Assembly: GCF_024972775.1 (NCBI RefSeq)
Contig: NZ_CP092282.1
Location: forward strand, 2,101,001-2,165,000
From: Dehalobacter sp. DCM
Lineage (GTDB): Bacteria; Bacillota; Desulfitobacteriia; Desulfitobacteriales; Syntrophobotulaceae
Direction of reading: 5' to 3'
Length of the DNA stretch: 64,000 nt
The position numbers and the translations under genes are program-made. The stretch's first letter is position 1; each line of letters opens with the position of its first letter. Shown here piece by piece: positions 41,385-51,360 of this stretch. Under the pieces are notes generated by a model, which had not been told where the DNA came from, did not search any database, and was given only the letters and a program-made list of their open reading frames with translations.

Positions 41385-42581
41385 ATGAGCGTAAAGATAC
41401 TTGAAAATCTATGTAACGGCTGCGGCGCCTGTATTGCCAAATGTCCGTTTGATGCCATTGAGATCGTTGACGGCATCGCTAAGTTTAAAGATAATTGTAC
41501 CGGCTGCGGCGCCTGCGGCAAAGCATGCCCGAGTAATGCCATTGAAGTCACCCGCAAAGCCAAAAAAGCGCCGAAGAATAACGCGGACTATAAAGGTGTA
41601 TGGGTCTTTATTGAGCAGCGCGGCGGCAAGATTGACAGCGTCGCCCTGGAACTCTTAAGCGAAGGACGCAAGCTGGCGGATGAGCTGAAAGTTGAACTGT
41701 CAGGCGTACTCCTGGGAGACACTGTCGAAGGATTAGCCAAAGAATGCTTCGCGTACGGGGCCGAGAAAGTATATTTGATCGACGGTCCTATCTTTAAAGA
41801 TTACCGTACGGATTCCTATACGACAGCAATTTGTGAAATTATTAATGAATATAAACCGGAAATCGTTCTGTTTGGCGCCACCAATAACGGTCGTGACTTT
41901 GCGGCGCGTATTGCGGTGAGAATCACCACCGGACTGACTGCGGACTGTACGGAACTTTCCATTGACCCGGAAACACGTCTGCTGCGTCAGACCCGTCCTG
42001 CCTTCGGCGGAAACGTCATGGCAACCATTCTTTGTCCGAACCATCGTCCGCAGATGGCTACTGTGCGTCCCAAGGTCATGAAAATGTCTGAACCGGACTA
42101 TACCCGCACTGGTGAGATCATCCGTTGCAGCAATACGGTCAAAGAAGAAGATATTACGACTAAGATTCTGGAAATTGTACAAAACGTCACCCATAATGTC
42201 AACCTCCAGGATGCGGAAATCATCGTATCCGGCGGCAGAGGCATCGGCGGTCCGGAACATTACCATCTGATCACCGAATTAGCCGACGCTCTTGGCGGTG
42301 TTGCCGGGGCATCCCGTGCTGCTGTCGATGCCGGTTGGGTTCCTCATTACCGTCAGGTAGGCCAAACCGGTAAAACGGTTTCGCCCAAGCTGTATTTTGC
42401 CTGCGGTATTTCCGGCGCGATCCAACACTTAGCCGGTATGAGCAGCTCCGAAATCATTGTAGCCATCAACACGGATCCTGAAGCACCGATCTTTAACGTG
42501 GCGACATTCGGAATCGTCGGCGATCTCCATAAAATTCTGCCGCTGCTGACGCAAAAGATCAAAGAACTTAAAGGAAAATAA
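41385..42581 (+). CDS. etfA: Electron transfer flavoprotein alpha subunit with N-terminal ferredoxin domain
   Basis: 398 residues: an N-terminal two-cluster ferredoxin domain ([12 protein letters not shown] at ~9-20 and [12 protein letters not shown] at ~36-47), then a normal EtfA with the C-terminal FAD motif '[16 protein letters not shown]', '[23 protein letters not shown]' (quoted as [17 protein letters not shown]) and '[14 protein letters not shown]'. Ferredoxin-fused EtfA is common in clostridial Etf complexes that talk to Fe-S partners. RBS is GGGGGAG. Co-transcribed with etfB (15 bp) and the HdrD-like gene (19 bp). Confidence 0.93.
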   Translation: MSVKILENLCNGCGACIAKCPFDAIEIVDGIAKFKDNCTGCGACGKACPSNAIEVTRKAKKAPKNNADYKGVWVFIEQRGGKIDSVALELLSEGRKLADELKVELSGVLLGDTVEGLAKECFAYGAEKVYLIDGPIFKDYRTDSYTTAICEIINEYKPEIVLFGATNNGRDFAARIAVRITTGLTADCTELSIDPETRLLRQTRPAFGGNVMATILCPNHRPQMATVRPKVMKMSEPDYTRTGEIIRCSNTVKEEDITTKILEIVQNVTHNVNLQDAEIIVSGGRGIGGPEHYHLITELADALGGVAGASRAAVDAGWVPHYRQVGQTGKTVSPKLYFACGISGAIQHLAGMSSSEIIVAINTDPEAPIFNVATFGIVGDLHKILPLLTQKIKELKGK

Positions 42582-42600
42582 AGAAAGGAAGGTGTAGATA

Positions 42601-44646
42601 GTGCTTTCTTCAAAGCTGATTATATTCGTGATAATTGCCGTACTGGCTGTTGTCGCTTTTGCTACCGCATTAAATAAAAAGCTTCACATTCTGGGCCTCG
42701 GTGCCAAAGAAAACCGGTATGACAACCCGGGAACTCGTTTTAAGAACTTTATGGCCAATGTCGTATTCCAAGGCAAAATGCTGCGTGAATTTTACGGTGT
42801 TATCCATTTGTTTATCTTCTGGGGCTTCATCCTGATTTGTCTGGGTGAGATTCCTTTCATGATTGAAGGATTATTCCCGTCAGTCCATGTTCCGTTCTTA
42901 GGAACCAACCCGTACTTTTTCTTGATTAAAGATATCTTTTCTACCCTCGTTTTTGTTGGACTGATCATCGGTGTCATCCGTCGGTGGATCGTTCGTCCGA
43001 AACGTCTGTACCGGACGCCCGAAGCAGCAATCATCGTTATTCTGATTTTTGCTGTTATTATCACCGAATGGCTCACCAGCGGTGCCAAGGTTGCTCTCGA
43101 AGCGAATCCTGCTTACAACCTGGCGTTCATCTACCAGCTGTTTGCCGGCTTGTTTACCGGGTACAGCGCGGAAACGTTGTCCGCTCTCATCGAAATCTTC
43201 TGGTGGATTCATATTCTCATTATCTTCGGCTTCCTGGTGTATATCCCGAATTCCAAACACATGCACCTCTTAGCTTCACCGTTTAACGGATACTTTGCGA
43301 CACTGGAGCCTATGGGTGCGCAGATTCCGGCGATGAATCTCGAAGATGAAAACCTGACCGAATATGGTGTCGGCAAAATCGAAAACTTTACCTGGAAACA
43401 GCTTCTTGACAGCTTCGCTTGCGGCGAATGCGGACGCTGTATGGATAATTGTCCGGCAACACAGTCCGGGAAACCCTTGAATCCGAAAAAACTCTTAAGC
43501 CGTACCTTAAAAGATCACCTGCTGGAAAAAGGCGCCGAGATGAACAAGCTGGGCATTAAACATGCCGAAGACTTATCGGCCGACGATATGGCCAAACTGG
43601 TGAAAAAAGATCGTGAAGGCGCTCAGATTCTTCAGAAACAGCTGATCGGCGATATCTTCACCCGGGACGAGCTGTGGGCATGTACCACCTGCTCGGCTTG
43701 CCAGACCTTATGTCCGGTATCCAACGAACATGTCAATAAAATTATTGATATGCGCCGTTATGAAGTGATGAATGAAAACAACTACGCACCGGAACTGCAG
43801 TTAGCATTCCGTAACGTGGAAAGTAAATTCAATCCGTGGGGTGTCAGCTGGAGCGAGCGTGCAGGCTGGGCCAAAGGTCTTGATGTCCCGTCTATGAAAA
43901 CTGCGGAGAATCCGGAATACCTGTTCTGGGTCGGCTGTGCCGGTTCCTTTGATAACCGCGCCAAGAAAATATCAGTATCGGTTGCCAAGATCCTTAAAGC
44001 TGCCGGCGTGAATTTCGCTATCCTGGGCAGAGAAGAGAAATGCTGCGGTGACTTCGCCCGTCGGGCCGGTAATGAATATCTCTACCAGCTGATGGCCAAA
44101 GAGAACATCGGCATCCTAAACAACTATGGTGTGAAAAAAATCATCACAACCTGTCCGCACTGCTTCAATACCCTTAAGAACGAATATCCGCAATTAGGCG
44201 GAAACTTCGAGGTCATCCATCATACCCAATTCATCAATCAGCTGATCCAAGAAGGCAAACTGAAGCTGAACAAGGATGTCCAAATGCCCGAGCAGAAGAT
44301 CGTTTACCATGACTCCTGCTATCTGGGCCGTTATCAGCGCGAATTTGACGCACCGAGAGCACTGTTCAATATGGTACCGGGTGTTCAACTGGTTGAAATG
44401 GATCGCAACCATGACAAGAGCTTCTGCTGCGGCGCCGGTGGTGCACGCATGTGGATGGAAGAAAATATCGGTGACCGTATCAATAACCTGAGAGTCGAAC
44501 AAGCTCTGGAAAAAGAGCCTGCGGCCATTGGTGCCAACTGCCCGTACTGCATAACAATGCTGGAGGATGGCGTTAAGGACATGGCTAAATCGGAGCAAAA
44601 TGTCCGCGTTCTGGATCCGGCCGAACTCATTGCCAAGATGATCTAA
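42601..44646 (+). CDS. Membrane-bound HdrD-like Fe-S oxidoreductase (Etf:quinone type)
   Basis: 681 residues: ~240 N-terminal residues with about six hydrophobic segments (NarI/DsrM-like), then two [4Fe-4S] motifs ([12 protein letters not shown] and [12 protein letters not shown]) and two CCG domains (ending in '[12 protein letters not shown]' and '[12 protein letters not shown]') as in HdrD/GlpC/LdhH-type proteins. It should pass electrons between the EtfAB pair and the menaquinone pool. The start is GTG 42601 with AAAGGAAGG upstream. A strong terminator follows at 44663. Confidence 0.88.
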   Translation: MLSSKLIIFVIIAVLAVVAFATALNKKLHILGLGAKENRYDNPGTRFKNFMANVVFQGKMLREFYGVIHLFIFWGFILICLGEIPFMIEGLFPSVHVPFLGTNPYFFLIKDIFSTLVFVGLIIGVIRRWIVRPKRLYRTPEAAIIVILIFAVIITEWLTSGAKVALEANPAYNLAFIYQLFAGLFTGYSAETLSALIEIFWWIHILIIFGFLVYIPNSKHMHLLASPFNGYFATLEPMGAQIPAMNLEDENLTEYGVGKIENFTWKQLLDSFACGECGRCMDNCPATQSGKPLNPKKLLSRTLKDHLLEKGAEMNKLGIKHAEDLSADDMAKLVKKDREGAQILQKQLIGDIFTRDELWACTTCSACQTLCPVSNEHVNKIIDMRRYEVMNENNYAPELQLAFRNVESKFNPWGVSWSERAGWAKGLDVPSMKTAENPEYLFWVGCAGSFDNRAKKISVSVAKILKAAGVNFAILGREEKCCGDFARRAGNEYLYQLMAKENIGILNNYGVKKIITTCPHCFNTLKNEYPQLGGNFEVIHHTQFINQLIQEGKLKLNKDVQMPEQKIVYHDSCYLGRYQREFDAPRALFNMVPGVQLVEMDRNHDKSFCCGAGGARMWMEENIGDRINNLRVEQALEKEPAAIGANCPYCITMLEDGVKDMAKSEQNVRVLDPAELIAKMI

Positions 44647-44662
44647 TCACAATAAGATTTAG

Positions 44663-44710
44663 AAAAGGAGACGAAAGGAGACAACGCGATGTTGACTTCG
44701 TCTCCTTTTT
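44663..44710 (+). terminator. Terminator of the etf operon
   Basis: AAAAGGAGACGAA pairs with TTCGTCTCCTTTT, followed by T residues. The loop itself repeats GGAGAC. Confidence 0.8.
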
Positions 44711-44924
44711 CATGCGGCAAAAATAGCATTTGCCTCAAGCAAAACATTTTCTGCAAAATATCCTCTCTTTATCGATAGGATTTTGGACTTTTAGAAAAAT
44801 TTACCTACTTTATGCTTCTGTTTATGTATATAATAGGATAGATAGGCATTCATTTTGATTTTTTTTGCCGAATAGACTACAATAACAGTTAATGGCATAT
44901 CCGAGGTGTCCAGGAGGAATTCAG

Positions 44925-45671
44925 TTGATCGAAGTATGCAGCATCGAATACGGACTAGCGACAGTGGAAAGTGAAATGAATAAAGAAATTCGGTTTAGTG
45001 AATCCCGCTTAGAGGACCTTGTTTCTTTATCCATGACGACGTTGGACAGGCGATTAAACCCAGCAATAGTGATTGCGGTCAGTTGTATGACCGGTAAAAT
45101 CAATCGAGGGATTATCACCCTGGCTAAGGTCGCTCAATATCTTTTTTTATCACACAAAATCCACGCATTGGTTACCGATGATGATTTATCCGAATCAGCC
45201 AGGCAGTACCCGGTACTTACCGGAGATATCATGCTGGGACATACACTGAAAAAAGTCTGTGATCCGGAGATATTTCCTTATGCGGACCAATTCGTTAAAT
45301 TGATCAAAACGATCAACGAAGGCGTACTCTTAAGGTGGCGGTATAAAAGTAAAGTGATTCCGCTAAAAGACCATGAACTTATCTTAAGTAAAGAAAAAGC
45401 CTCATTAACAGCGCTTGTTGCCAGATTAAGCGCAAAGCTTTCAGGAATGCCTTCATATCATATCGAAAAAATAGAGAAATTTGGTTATGATTTGGGTATG
45501 GCTTGGGCTGCATCGGAAGCGGCGGCTTGTCAATCCCTTTATCAGGAACATCTTAACCGGGCGGAAGCGATTCTTAATTCGCTTCGTGATCATGTGCCAG
45601 TAAAACCATTACAGGAAATCATGGATTTCTTTAAAGCTGAAATAGCTGATAATATCACCATTAAGGAATGA
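44925..45671 (+). CDS. hepS: Heptaprenyl diphosphate synthase component 1-like (HepS)
   Basis: About 248 residues, all-helical in appearance, with 'LSLSMTTLDRRLNPAIVIAVS'-like and 'YPVLTGDIMLGHTL' segments reminiscent of HepS, the small regulatory partner of heptaprenyl diphosphate synthase. It lacks the DDxxD motifs of catalytic prenyl synthases. Four genes downstream, 47031 encodes the catalytic partner, which supports the call. TTG 44925 is taken as the start because CAGGAGGA lies six bases upstream; the longer ORF (44892) lacks an RBS. The similarity is weak, so moderate confidence. Confidence 0.6.
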   Translation: MIEVCSIEYGLATVESEMNKEIRFSESRLEDLVSLSMTTLDRRLNPAIVIAVSCMTGKINRGIITLAKVAQYLFLSHKIHALVTDDDLSESARQYPVLTGDIMLGHTLKKVCDPEIFPYADQFVKLIKTINEGVLLRWRYKSKVIPLKDHELILSKEKASLTALVARLSAKLSGMPSYHIEKIEKFGYDLGMAWAASEAAACQSLYQEHLNRAEAILNSLRDHVPVKPLQEIMDFFKAEIADNITIKE

Positions 45672-45747
45672 TGGCGTTATTTTGTGTTGCTGCAGTTGTG
45701 ATGTAGAATAGAAGATAATTTCAATAAGTAATGGGGGAGAAACATCC

Positions 45748-46704
45748 GTGAAGCGTAGGAACAAAAAAAATTCTGAAATGCCGCTTCTGGGACATATTAA
45801 AGAATTACGCAAGGTTTTTCTTATTGCGATCTACGCCGTCGCCTTTGGAACCGTTGTCGGGTGGATTGTGAGTGATTATGTTTACCGGTTTCTGGCTGAC
45901 CCTATCACCCGCATCAGTGGGGTTGCCTTTATTACAACAACGCCAATGGAACCGGTACTTGTCAAACTGCAAGTATCTGTCGTCTCGGGGGTAGTGATTG
46001 CTCTGCCGATCATTCTCTGGCAGATCTGGAGCTTTGTGATGCCCGGTCTCAAGAAGAATGAGAAGAAGTATATTTACTTTATTGTGCCTGCCTCAGTGAT
46101 TTTATTTTTAGGAGGTGCTGCCTTTGCTTACTACGGTGTTTTGCCGATATGTCTGAAATTTCTTCTGTTTGCTGGCAGCAGTTCCGTTGACTATACGCCG
46201 TTTTTAACGAAGGCCTCGTACTTAAAGTTTATTTTGACCTTCATGATAGCTTTCGGTGTGGTTTTTCAATTACCGGTGATCTTACTCATCCTGATGCGTT
46301 TAGGATTTCTTTCACCGAAAACATTGGCAAAGTACCGGAAATGGGCTTTTTTTGCCATTGTTTTACTCACTGTGCTTTTATCGCCGACACCCGATTTGTT
46401 GACACAGTTCTTAATGGCAGGTCCGATGTATTTGCTTTATGAAATCAGTATTTGGATCGGATTCTTAATCACCCGGGAGAAAAAGGTAAAACCATCTAAA
46501 AAAATACCAGAGGCAAAGGCGTCAGTTAAAAAACCAGACGATAAAAAAGCAAACGACGCATTAATTTCCGAAGGAAACAAGATAGAAGAAAAAGCAGAGG
46601 AAGCTAGGTTATCCGATGAAGATAATCCAGCGGATGAAGATAGATTTTCAGATGAGAAAACCGTAACGGCAACAAGTAAAGCAGGGGAGGGACAAGTAGA
46701 ATGA
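45748..46704 (+). CDS. tatC: Sec-independent protein translocase TatC
   Basis: 318 residues with six membrane segments, beginning 'EMPLLGHIKELRKVF', the conserved N-terminal signal-binding region, and 'TPMEPVLVKLQVS', 'GVVFQLPVILLILMRLG', 'SPTPDLLTQFLMAGPM', all TatC hallmarks. The C-terminal ~75 residues are an unusually long Lys/Glu-rich tail. GTG start after GGGGGAG. It overlaps the tatB-like gene by four bases. TatC binds twin-arginine signals, needed for exported metallo-enzymes of such anaerobes. Confidence 0.93.
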   Translation: MKRRNKKNSEMPLLGHIKELRKVFLIAIYAVAFGTVVGWIVSDYVYRFLADPITRISGVAFITTTPMEPVLVKLQVSVVSGVVIALPIILWQIWSFVMPGLKKNEKKYIYFIVPASVILFLGGAAFAYYGVLPICLKFLLFAGSSSVDYTPFLTKASYLKFILTFMIAFGVVFQLPVILLILMRLGFLSPKTLAKYRKWAFFAIVLLTVLLSPTPDLLTQFLMAGPMYLLYEISIWIGFLITREKKVKPSKKIPEAKASVKKPDDKKANDALISEGNKIEEKAEEARLSDEDNPADEDRFSDEKTVTATSKAGEGQVE

Positions 46705-47027
46705 GCATGACCGAAATTGCCTTGGTTATCGTTGTTGCCTTGATTCTATTTGGCCCTGAAGATCTGCCGGTCGTTGCGCGTGCTATTGGCAAAGTAGTCG
46801 GTGAGGTCCGAAAATACACCGATGAAATAGGGCGGGAGTTTAAAAATGCCATGAATGCGCCGGATGAAATGATCAACCAGGCATTTAAACCTTCGTCAAA
46901 AGTGAATCAAACCAATGAAACACCAGCTGATAGAGAGAATTCTAAGAAATTCATCGAGGATGATGAGGAAGAATTATTGACATACGACGATCCGGTGATT
47001 CAGAATGATACACGAGCGGGTGAATAG
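46701..47027 (+). CDS. tatB: TatA/TatB-family translocase subunit
   Basis: 108 residues: one N-terminal membrane helix followed by FGPEDLPVVARAIGKVVGE, the hinge and amphipathic helix of Tat A/B proteins, then an acidic tail. The sequence 'FGPEDLP' with E at the hinge favours a TatB-like role, but in Firmicutes the A/B split is not firm. ATG overlaps the tatC stop (4 bases). Confidence 0.85.
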   Translation: MSMTEIALVIVVALILFGPEDLPVVARAIGKVVGEVRKYTDEIGREFKNAMNAPDEMINQAFKPSSKVNQTNETPADRENSKKFIEDDEEELLTYDDPVIQNDTRAGE

Positions 47028-47030
47028 AAT

Positions 47031-47999
47031 TTGAAACAGCAGAAGTTTTTCCGAGAAATTAATTCGGATTTAAAGAAAATCGAAAAAGAACTTGATAAAT
47101 TTTTAAAAGTGGATGACCCTCTGTTTTCGCAAACGTGCCTATATCTTTTACAAGCGGGCGGAAAAAGGATTCGACCGGGCTTTACGCTTTTAGCCGGGAA
47201 ATTCTTTGATTACCGACTGGAGAAGCTCATGCCCGTCGCTATGGCCTTGGAAATCATTCATATGGCCACGCTGATCCATGACGACGTTGTGGATGCGTCA
47301 CTGACCCGTCGGGGAAGACCCACGCTGGCCGCAGGGTGGGGCAATACCGTATCCGTTGCTACCGGCGACTATCTATTTGCTAAGGCTCTTGAACTGATTG
47401 TTAGAATCGATAATTCAGAAATATCCAGCATATTAGCCGATGTATGCATAGAAATGTGCCAAGGCGAGATCCAACAGATTAAATCCGCCTTTGATACAAC
47501 GCAGACGTATAAACAATACTATTACCGTATCCAAAGGAAAACAGCACAGCTGATCAGTCTATGCTGTAAGCTCGGAGCGAAGGCTTCCGGTGCCGAACCA
47601 AAGCAGGTTTGGTTAATGAGCAAATATGGGAATTCTTTAGGCATCGCCTTTCAAATGGTGGATGATATCCTGGATTTAACGGCGGATCCGAAAGCGCTGG
47701 GGAAACCAATCGGCGGTGATATCCGCCAGGGGATAATCACGCTTCCGATGATATTTGCCCTCAAGGATTCACCCCAAAAAGATCGGCTCAATGAATTGCT
47801 TGGGAAGCAGATCAAGTCCGAAGCAGAAGTTGAAGAGTGCATCACCCTGATTATTCAGTCAGGCGGAATCGAGAAATCACGAAGAATTGTTGAATCCTAT
47901 ATCACCAAATCCAAGAACTACCTCGCTGGGTTTCCGGATATTCCGGCGAAAGAGGCATTGATCGAATTAGCCAAATACATGAGTGAAAGGAACCATTAA
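47031..47999 (+). CDS. hepT: Heptaprenyl diphosphate synthase catalytic subunit (polyprenyl synthetase)
   Basis: 322 residues with both aspartate-rich motifs of trans-prenyl synthases, 'LIHDDVVD' (first DDxxD) and 'MVDDILDLT' (second), and 'GGKRIRPGF' and 'QGEIQQI'. It lengthens allylic diphosphates for the menaquinone side chain, with the HepS-like protein at 44925 as partner. TTG start right after tatB. Terminator follows at 47999. Confidence 0.92.
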   Translation: MKQQKFFREINSDLKKIEKELDKFLKVDDPLFSQTCLYLLQAGGKRIRPGFTLLAGKFFDYRLEKLMPVAMALEIIHMATLIHDDVVDASLTRRGRPTLAAGWGNTVSVATGDYLFAKALELIVRIDNSEISSILADVCIEMCQGEIQQIKSAFDTTQTYKQYYYRIQRKTAQLISLCCKLGAKASGAEPKQVWLMSKYGNSLGIAFQMVDDILDLTADPKALGKPIGGDIRQGIITLPMIFALKDSPQKDRLNELLGKQIKSEAEVEECITLIIQSGGIEKSRRIVESYITKSKNYLAGFPDIPAKEALIELAKYMSERNH

Positions 48000-48022
48000 C
48001 CGCAAATATTTGCGGTTTTTTT
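47999..48022 (+). terminator. Terminator after hepT
   Basis: ACCGCAAA/TTTGCGGT (8-bp stem, ATA-type small loop) followed by seven T. Confidence 0.85.
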
Positions 48023-48107
48023 ATTGGGATACAGACACTTTCGATAGTAGAAAATAATAGTATATTATACATTAATTACCAATAACAAATTGAGGGGCTG
48101 TATATCG

Positions 48108-48905
48108 TTGAATGAGAAACAAAAGAAAATCTTATTGGAGAGTATAGAAACGATTCGTGATTCTAAATTGCTTGTTTATTTTTCTTATACACCTCTTGAT
48201 GACAGCATTCTTGTTCCGCTTTATCAGGAGTTAAATAAAGTCGGGAAAACCCAAAAAATTGACTTGTTCCTTCATAGCTACGGCGGCGCCGTGGACACCC
48301 CGTATAAAGTCGTGATGCTGATCCGGGAATTTTGCGAAAAGTTTTCAGTCATCGTCCCGTTTTCTGCAAAGTCTGCGGCATCGATGATCGTACTCGGAGC
48401 GGATGAAGTGGTGATGGGTCCTATTTCAGAACTGGGACCAATCGATCCGTTAGTCAAGCATCCGTCTTACAAGGATTTCTGGATACCTGTTCAAGCACTG
48501 CGCTGTTGCTTTGAATATATCGAAGAAATTATTGATAACACCGTTAATCCGGAAGTATCTGAAATCATCGTGACATCCATGCTGAATAAGCTTGATCCAT
48601 GGCTGATCGGAGATTATGAGAAAGCATTAAAAGCCTCACGCCAATACGCAGAATCCCTATTGTCCAAATATATGCTGAAAAATGATCCGGAGAAAGTAAA
48701 AACGGTGACCAAGAACCTGACCAATGGTTATTTCTCACATGGTTACCCCATCGGTCGCGCTGAAGCTCGAGAAATGGGGATCAATGTCACTTACGCGCAA
48801 GGAGAGCTCTGGGACCTCATCTGGGAATTATACCTTCATTATCAATCGATCTTTTCACACGATAGTGCCAGCAATTTTTCATTCTATTCCGCTGGCGAAT
48901 TTTAG
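48108..48905 (+). CDS. Serine dehydrogenase proteinase family (ClpP/SppA-like) protein
   Basis: About 265 residues of the SDH_sah family in the ClpP/crotonase fold: 'IDLFLHSYGGAVDTPYKVVMLI' (quoted as FLHSYGGAVDTPY), the Ser nucleophile region 'SAKSAASMIVLGADEVVMG' and 'SELGPIDPLV'. These proteins are stand-alone proteases, possibly membrane-associated in other bacteria. The start is TTG 48108 behind GAGGGG. Function in the cell is not clear. Single-gene unit with hepT terminator upstream and tatA downstream. Confidence 0.85.
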   Translation: MNEKQKKILLESIETIRDSKLLVYFSYTPLDDSILVPLYQELNKVGKTQKIDLFLHSYGGAVDTPYKVVMLIREFCEKFSVIVPFSAKSAASMIVLGADEVVMGPISELGPIDPLVKHPSYKDFWIPVQALRCCFEYIEEIIDNTVNPEVSEIIVTSMLNKLDPWLIGDYEKALKASRQYAESLLSKYMLKNDPEKVKTVTKNLTNGYFSHGYPIGRAEAREMGINVTYAQGELWDLIWELYLHYQSIFSHDSASNFSFYSAGEF

Positions 48906-49006
48906 TTTTTCTAAAATGAATGAAGTTATTTTGTCGCGGCAATAGCTTTTTTGCTGATTTTATGCTATAGTAAACGTTGCTAATATCAGTAAAGGAGGGT
49001 GGCTGC

Positions 49007-49210
49007 ATGCAACCGATTTTTGGTATGATATCACCTTGGGCGATTGTCGTTGTACTGGTTATTGTTCTGATTATTTTTGGTCCTGGAAAACTTCCCGAAC
49101 TGGGGAAAGCCATGGGCAAGGGGATAAAAGAATTCAAAGAAGCGACGACCGATGAGGACGCTGCGAAACCAGCATCCAAAGATTCTGTCGAGGAGAAAAA
49201 AGAAAGCTAA
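49007..49210 (+). CDS. tatA: Sec-independent protein translocase TatA
   Basis: 67 residues: a membrane helix ('[20 protein letters not shown]'), [23 protein letters not shown] (split as [10 protein letters not shown] and [10 protein letters not shown]) and a charged tail, the classic TatA pattern. It is separate from the tatC/B operon, as in many Firmicutes. ATG 49007 with AAAGGAGG; the longer ORF is not needed. A hairpin terminator-like structure lies at 49246. Confidence 0.93.
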   Translation: MQPIFGMISPWAIVVVLVIVLIIFGPGKLPELGKAMGKGIKEFKEATTDEDAAKPASKDSVEEKKES

Positions 49211-49245
49211 TATATCATCAATTTCGATGGCATTTATCCATAATA

Positions 49246-49271
49246 TTAAGGACGCTAGAAGGCGTCCTTAA
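49246..49271. terminator. Bidirectional hairpin between tatA and CBS gene
   Basis: TTAAGGACGC pairs with GCGTCCTTAA (10-bp perfect stem, 6-base loop). It lies between the convergent tatA and CBS genes and can serve both; T-run is short. Confidence 0.6.
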
Positions 49272-49340
49272 TTGCATTACATTTCTTATGCTTTTCGCTT
49301 GTCTTTTGCAAGCTATTTGCTTTCTTTTTTGATTGTTGTG

Positions 49341-49772
49341 TTAAATTATTTTTACCGTAGATATTTTTTCAGTGTTAAGTATTCTGGCACAATATTCAAT
49401 TATTTCTCTTCTGCGGACGATCCCGATGAAAACACCCTGGTCGTCCGTCACCGGTACAAAATTCTGCTGGATCGCTCTGGAAATCAGATCATTGATTTGG
49501 GCATTGATTGAAACAGGGGTGTTTTGGGTACGCTGATCAATTTCTTCTAATCGGATTTTTTCTGTATTACTGAAGGTAAGATCCGGTGTGTTTTTTAGTT
49601 TCCAGAGAAGGTCGCCTTCTGTTATTGTTCCTGCATAATACCCTTTGGCGTCGACCAGCGGAATAGCAGAGTAACCATGATATTCCATTCGTTCGAGAGC
49701 CTGACGCATTGTTGCTGTTTTCTTAAGAAAGATGACGTCTTTTTTGGGAATAAGGAAAAAAGCAATGTTCAT
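49341..49772 (-). CDS. CBS-pair domain protein
   Basis: About 143 residues forming one CBS pair: 'ALERMEYHGYSAIPLVDAKG' (quoted as RMEYHGYSAIPLVDAKG) and 'RAIQQNFVPVTDDQGVFIGIVRRR' (quoted as QQNFVPVTDDQGVFIGIV). CBS pairs bind adenine nucleotides, and stand-alone pairs often regulate. The start at 49772 is preferred by the upstream purine run and by the conserved N-terminus 'MNIAFFLIPKKDVIFL'. It is convergent with tatA. Confidence 0.85.
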   Translation of the reverse strand: MNIAFFLIPKKDVIFLKKTATMRQALERMEYHGYSAIPLVDAKGYYAGTITEGDLLWKLKNTPDLTFSNTEKIRLEEIDQRTQNTPVSINAQINDLISRAIQQNFVPVTDDQGVFIGIVRRREIIEYCARILNTEKISTVKII

Positions 49773-49981
49773 GGAGCCTAACCTCTGATTCATATTTTTT
49801 GTGCGAAAGAATGTATATATTAAATAATTCCATATCCGTATTCGATTTCCTTCATTTCCTTCGACCTATTTAATATATCTTATGATGATTAAAGTATACT
49901 TAGAAAAGAGAAGGTCATAATGAAATAATAAGTAAAGGCGCGGACAAATACTTGCCGCGCCCCAGAAGATCAGATAGTGAT

Positions 49982-50122
49982 TTAGAAGATAACACCGAGG
50001 GCAATCAGGATAAGAATCGCGATCGCAATGATGCCAACGCCGACACCGCCGTAAAACGGAGCAACAGGAGCCACCGGTGCTACCGGGGCAACAGTTCTGC
50101 AGCAACATCCATAATTGTACAT
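49982..50122 (-). CDS. YjcZ-type small sporulation membrane protein
   Basis: 46 residues: 'MYNYGCCCRTVAPVAPVAPV' then 'FYGGVGVGIIAIAILILIAL', the pattern of YjcZ-family sporulation proteins (short, glycine hinge, one membrane helix). RBS GGAGG seven bases before ATG. The repeated VAP triplets are a low-complexity linker. With the next similar gene it supports a spore-forming host. Confidence 0.8.
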   Translation of the reverse strand: MYNYGCCCRTVAPVAPVAPVAPFYGGVGVGIIAIAILILIALGVIF

Positions 50123-50170
50123 TGATTTGCCTCCTTTATACCATGTTTTATTTGAGATAAGAGTTATTCT

Positions 50171-50296
50171 TTAGAATACGATCCCCAGAGCAATTAAGAG
50201 CAAAATGATGACCGTGACAATGGCAATACCGCAGAGATTGGGATTGCAGCAGCATCCGCCACCAGTACCTTCCGCAACTGTACCTTCAAAAGCCAT
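50171..50296 (-). CDS. Second YjcZ-like small membrane protein
   Basis: 41 residues: 'MAFEGTVAEGTGGGCCCNPN' and a hydrophobic C-terminal helix ending LIALGIVF, the same ending pattern as the 46-residue protein (LIALGVIF) just downstream. RBS is AGGAGGTG. The two are probably an ancient local duplication. Confidence 0.75.
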   Translation of the reverse strand: MAFEGTVAEGTGGGCCCNPNLCGIAIVTVIILLLIALGIVF

Positions 50297-50482
50297 AACA
50301 GACGACACCTCCTGTAGAATGGTAAATATTGGGATATGATGCAATATATGCCGGTGTGAATTATTTGGTGTTCGTCCGGTATCAATCTGTAAAATATTCA
50401 CCGCTAATGGCATAACCATGGCAGAAAATAAGTACTTCCTGCGACCGATAACGCTTCTGATTAATTCTTCTAAAAATAATTA

Positions 50483-50506
50483 GAAGCTCCCGCGTCCGGG
50501 AGCTTC
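50483..50506 (-). terminator. Terminator of queH (minus strand)
   Basis: GAAGCTCCCG/CGGGAGCTTC (10-bp stem, 4-base loop); on the minus strand it is followed by TAATTATTTTT. Confidence 0.75.
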
Positions 50507-50634
50507 TTGCGCAAAGTCCAAAGACAACTGGCGACTAGATTTTATAACCTAGACTACAATTATCTAGAGACTCTTCATTAAAAAATTACCATGGAAAAGC
50601 CTTAAAGTCAACGATTATCAGTAAAAATATACAG

Positions 50635-51195
50635 TTAAGTTTTCCCTGTTTTGGGTGTTACGCTCAACGAATACACACAACCGCAATATTGCTGACGGTA
50701 AAACTTTTCGATTCTGGCGATCTCAGTGGCTTTTTTATAACCATCTTTCTTCTTGAAGTCCCGGGATAGAAAAAGTATTTCGTTTTTGGCGGCAATCCAC
50801 TGACCTATTTCCAATATGACGCTGCTATTTTTATGCGGGCTGACAGTCAGGGTAGTAGTAAACGATTTAAAATCATTTTGGCGGGCATAGGAGGCCGTTT
50901 TCTGAAGTCTCAGTGCAAAGCAGCGGGTGCATCGCGATCCGCGTTCGGGCTCGTTTTCCAAGCCACGGGTACACGCAACCCATTCAGCGGTATCATATTG
51001 ATCTTCCACGAAGGCAATACTTTTTGATGCAGCAAATTGCCTTAGCTCATCGCGGCGAAGAAAATATTCCGATTCGGGATGAATATTCGGATTCGAATAG
51101 AAGATCACCGGTTCATAATCAAGGGACAATTGCTCCAGGACATAGCCTGAACATGGCGCACAACACGCATGCAAGAGGATTTTTTCCTTAGTCAC
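50635..51195 (-). CDS. queH: Epoxyqueuosine reductase QueH
   Basis: 186 residues with 'LLHACCAPCSGYVLEQL' at the N-terminus (CC and CxxC cluster ligands), 'YSNPNIHPESEY', 'GSRCTRCFALRL' and C-terminal 'YCGCVYS'. These Cys motifs define the QueH (DUF208) family, which reduces epoxyqueuosine to queuosine in tRNA with an Fe-S cluster. The stop is followed by the terminator at 50483. Confidence 0.93.
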   Translation of the reverse strand: MTKEKILLHACCAPCSGYVLEQLSLDYEPVIFYSNPNIHPESEYFLRRDELRQFAASKSIAFVEDQYDTAEWVACTRGLENEPERGSRCTRCFALRLQKTASYARQNDFKSFTTTLTVSPHKNSSVILEIGQWIAAKNEILFLSRDFKKKDGYKKATEIARIEKFYRQQYCGCVYSLSVTPKTGKT

Positions 51196-51360
51196 GGCTT
51201 AGCTGCCTCCTGAAAAAGATTTATCAACAACAGGATTGGAACCTTGCGAAAAAATTATATGCCTCTCGGCCATGGAAAGCAAGAAATTTCTAGTTGTTAA
51301 TTGGCCGATATTTTGATAAAATATTCCATTACCAACTTATATTACTAGGAGTTTTTAGAA

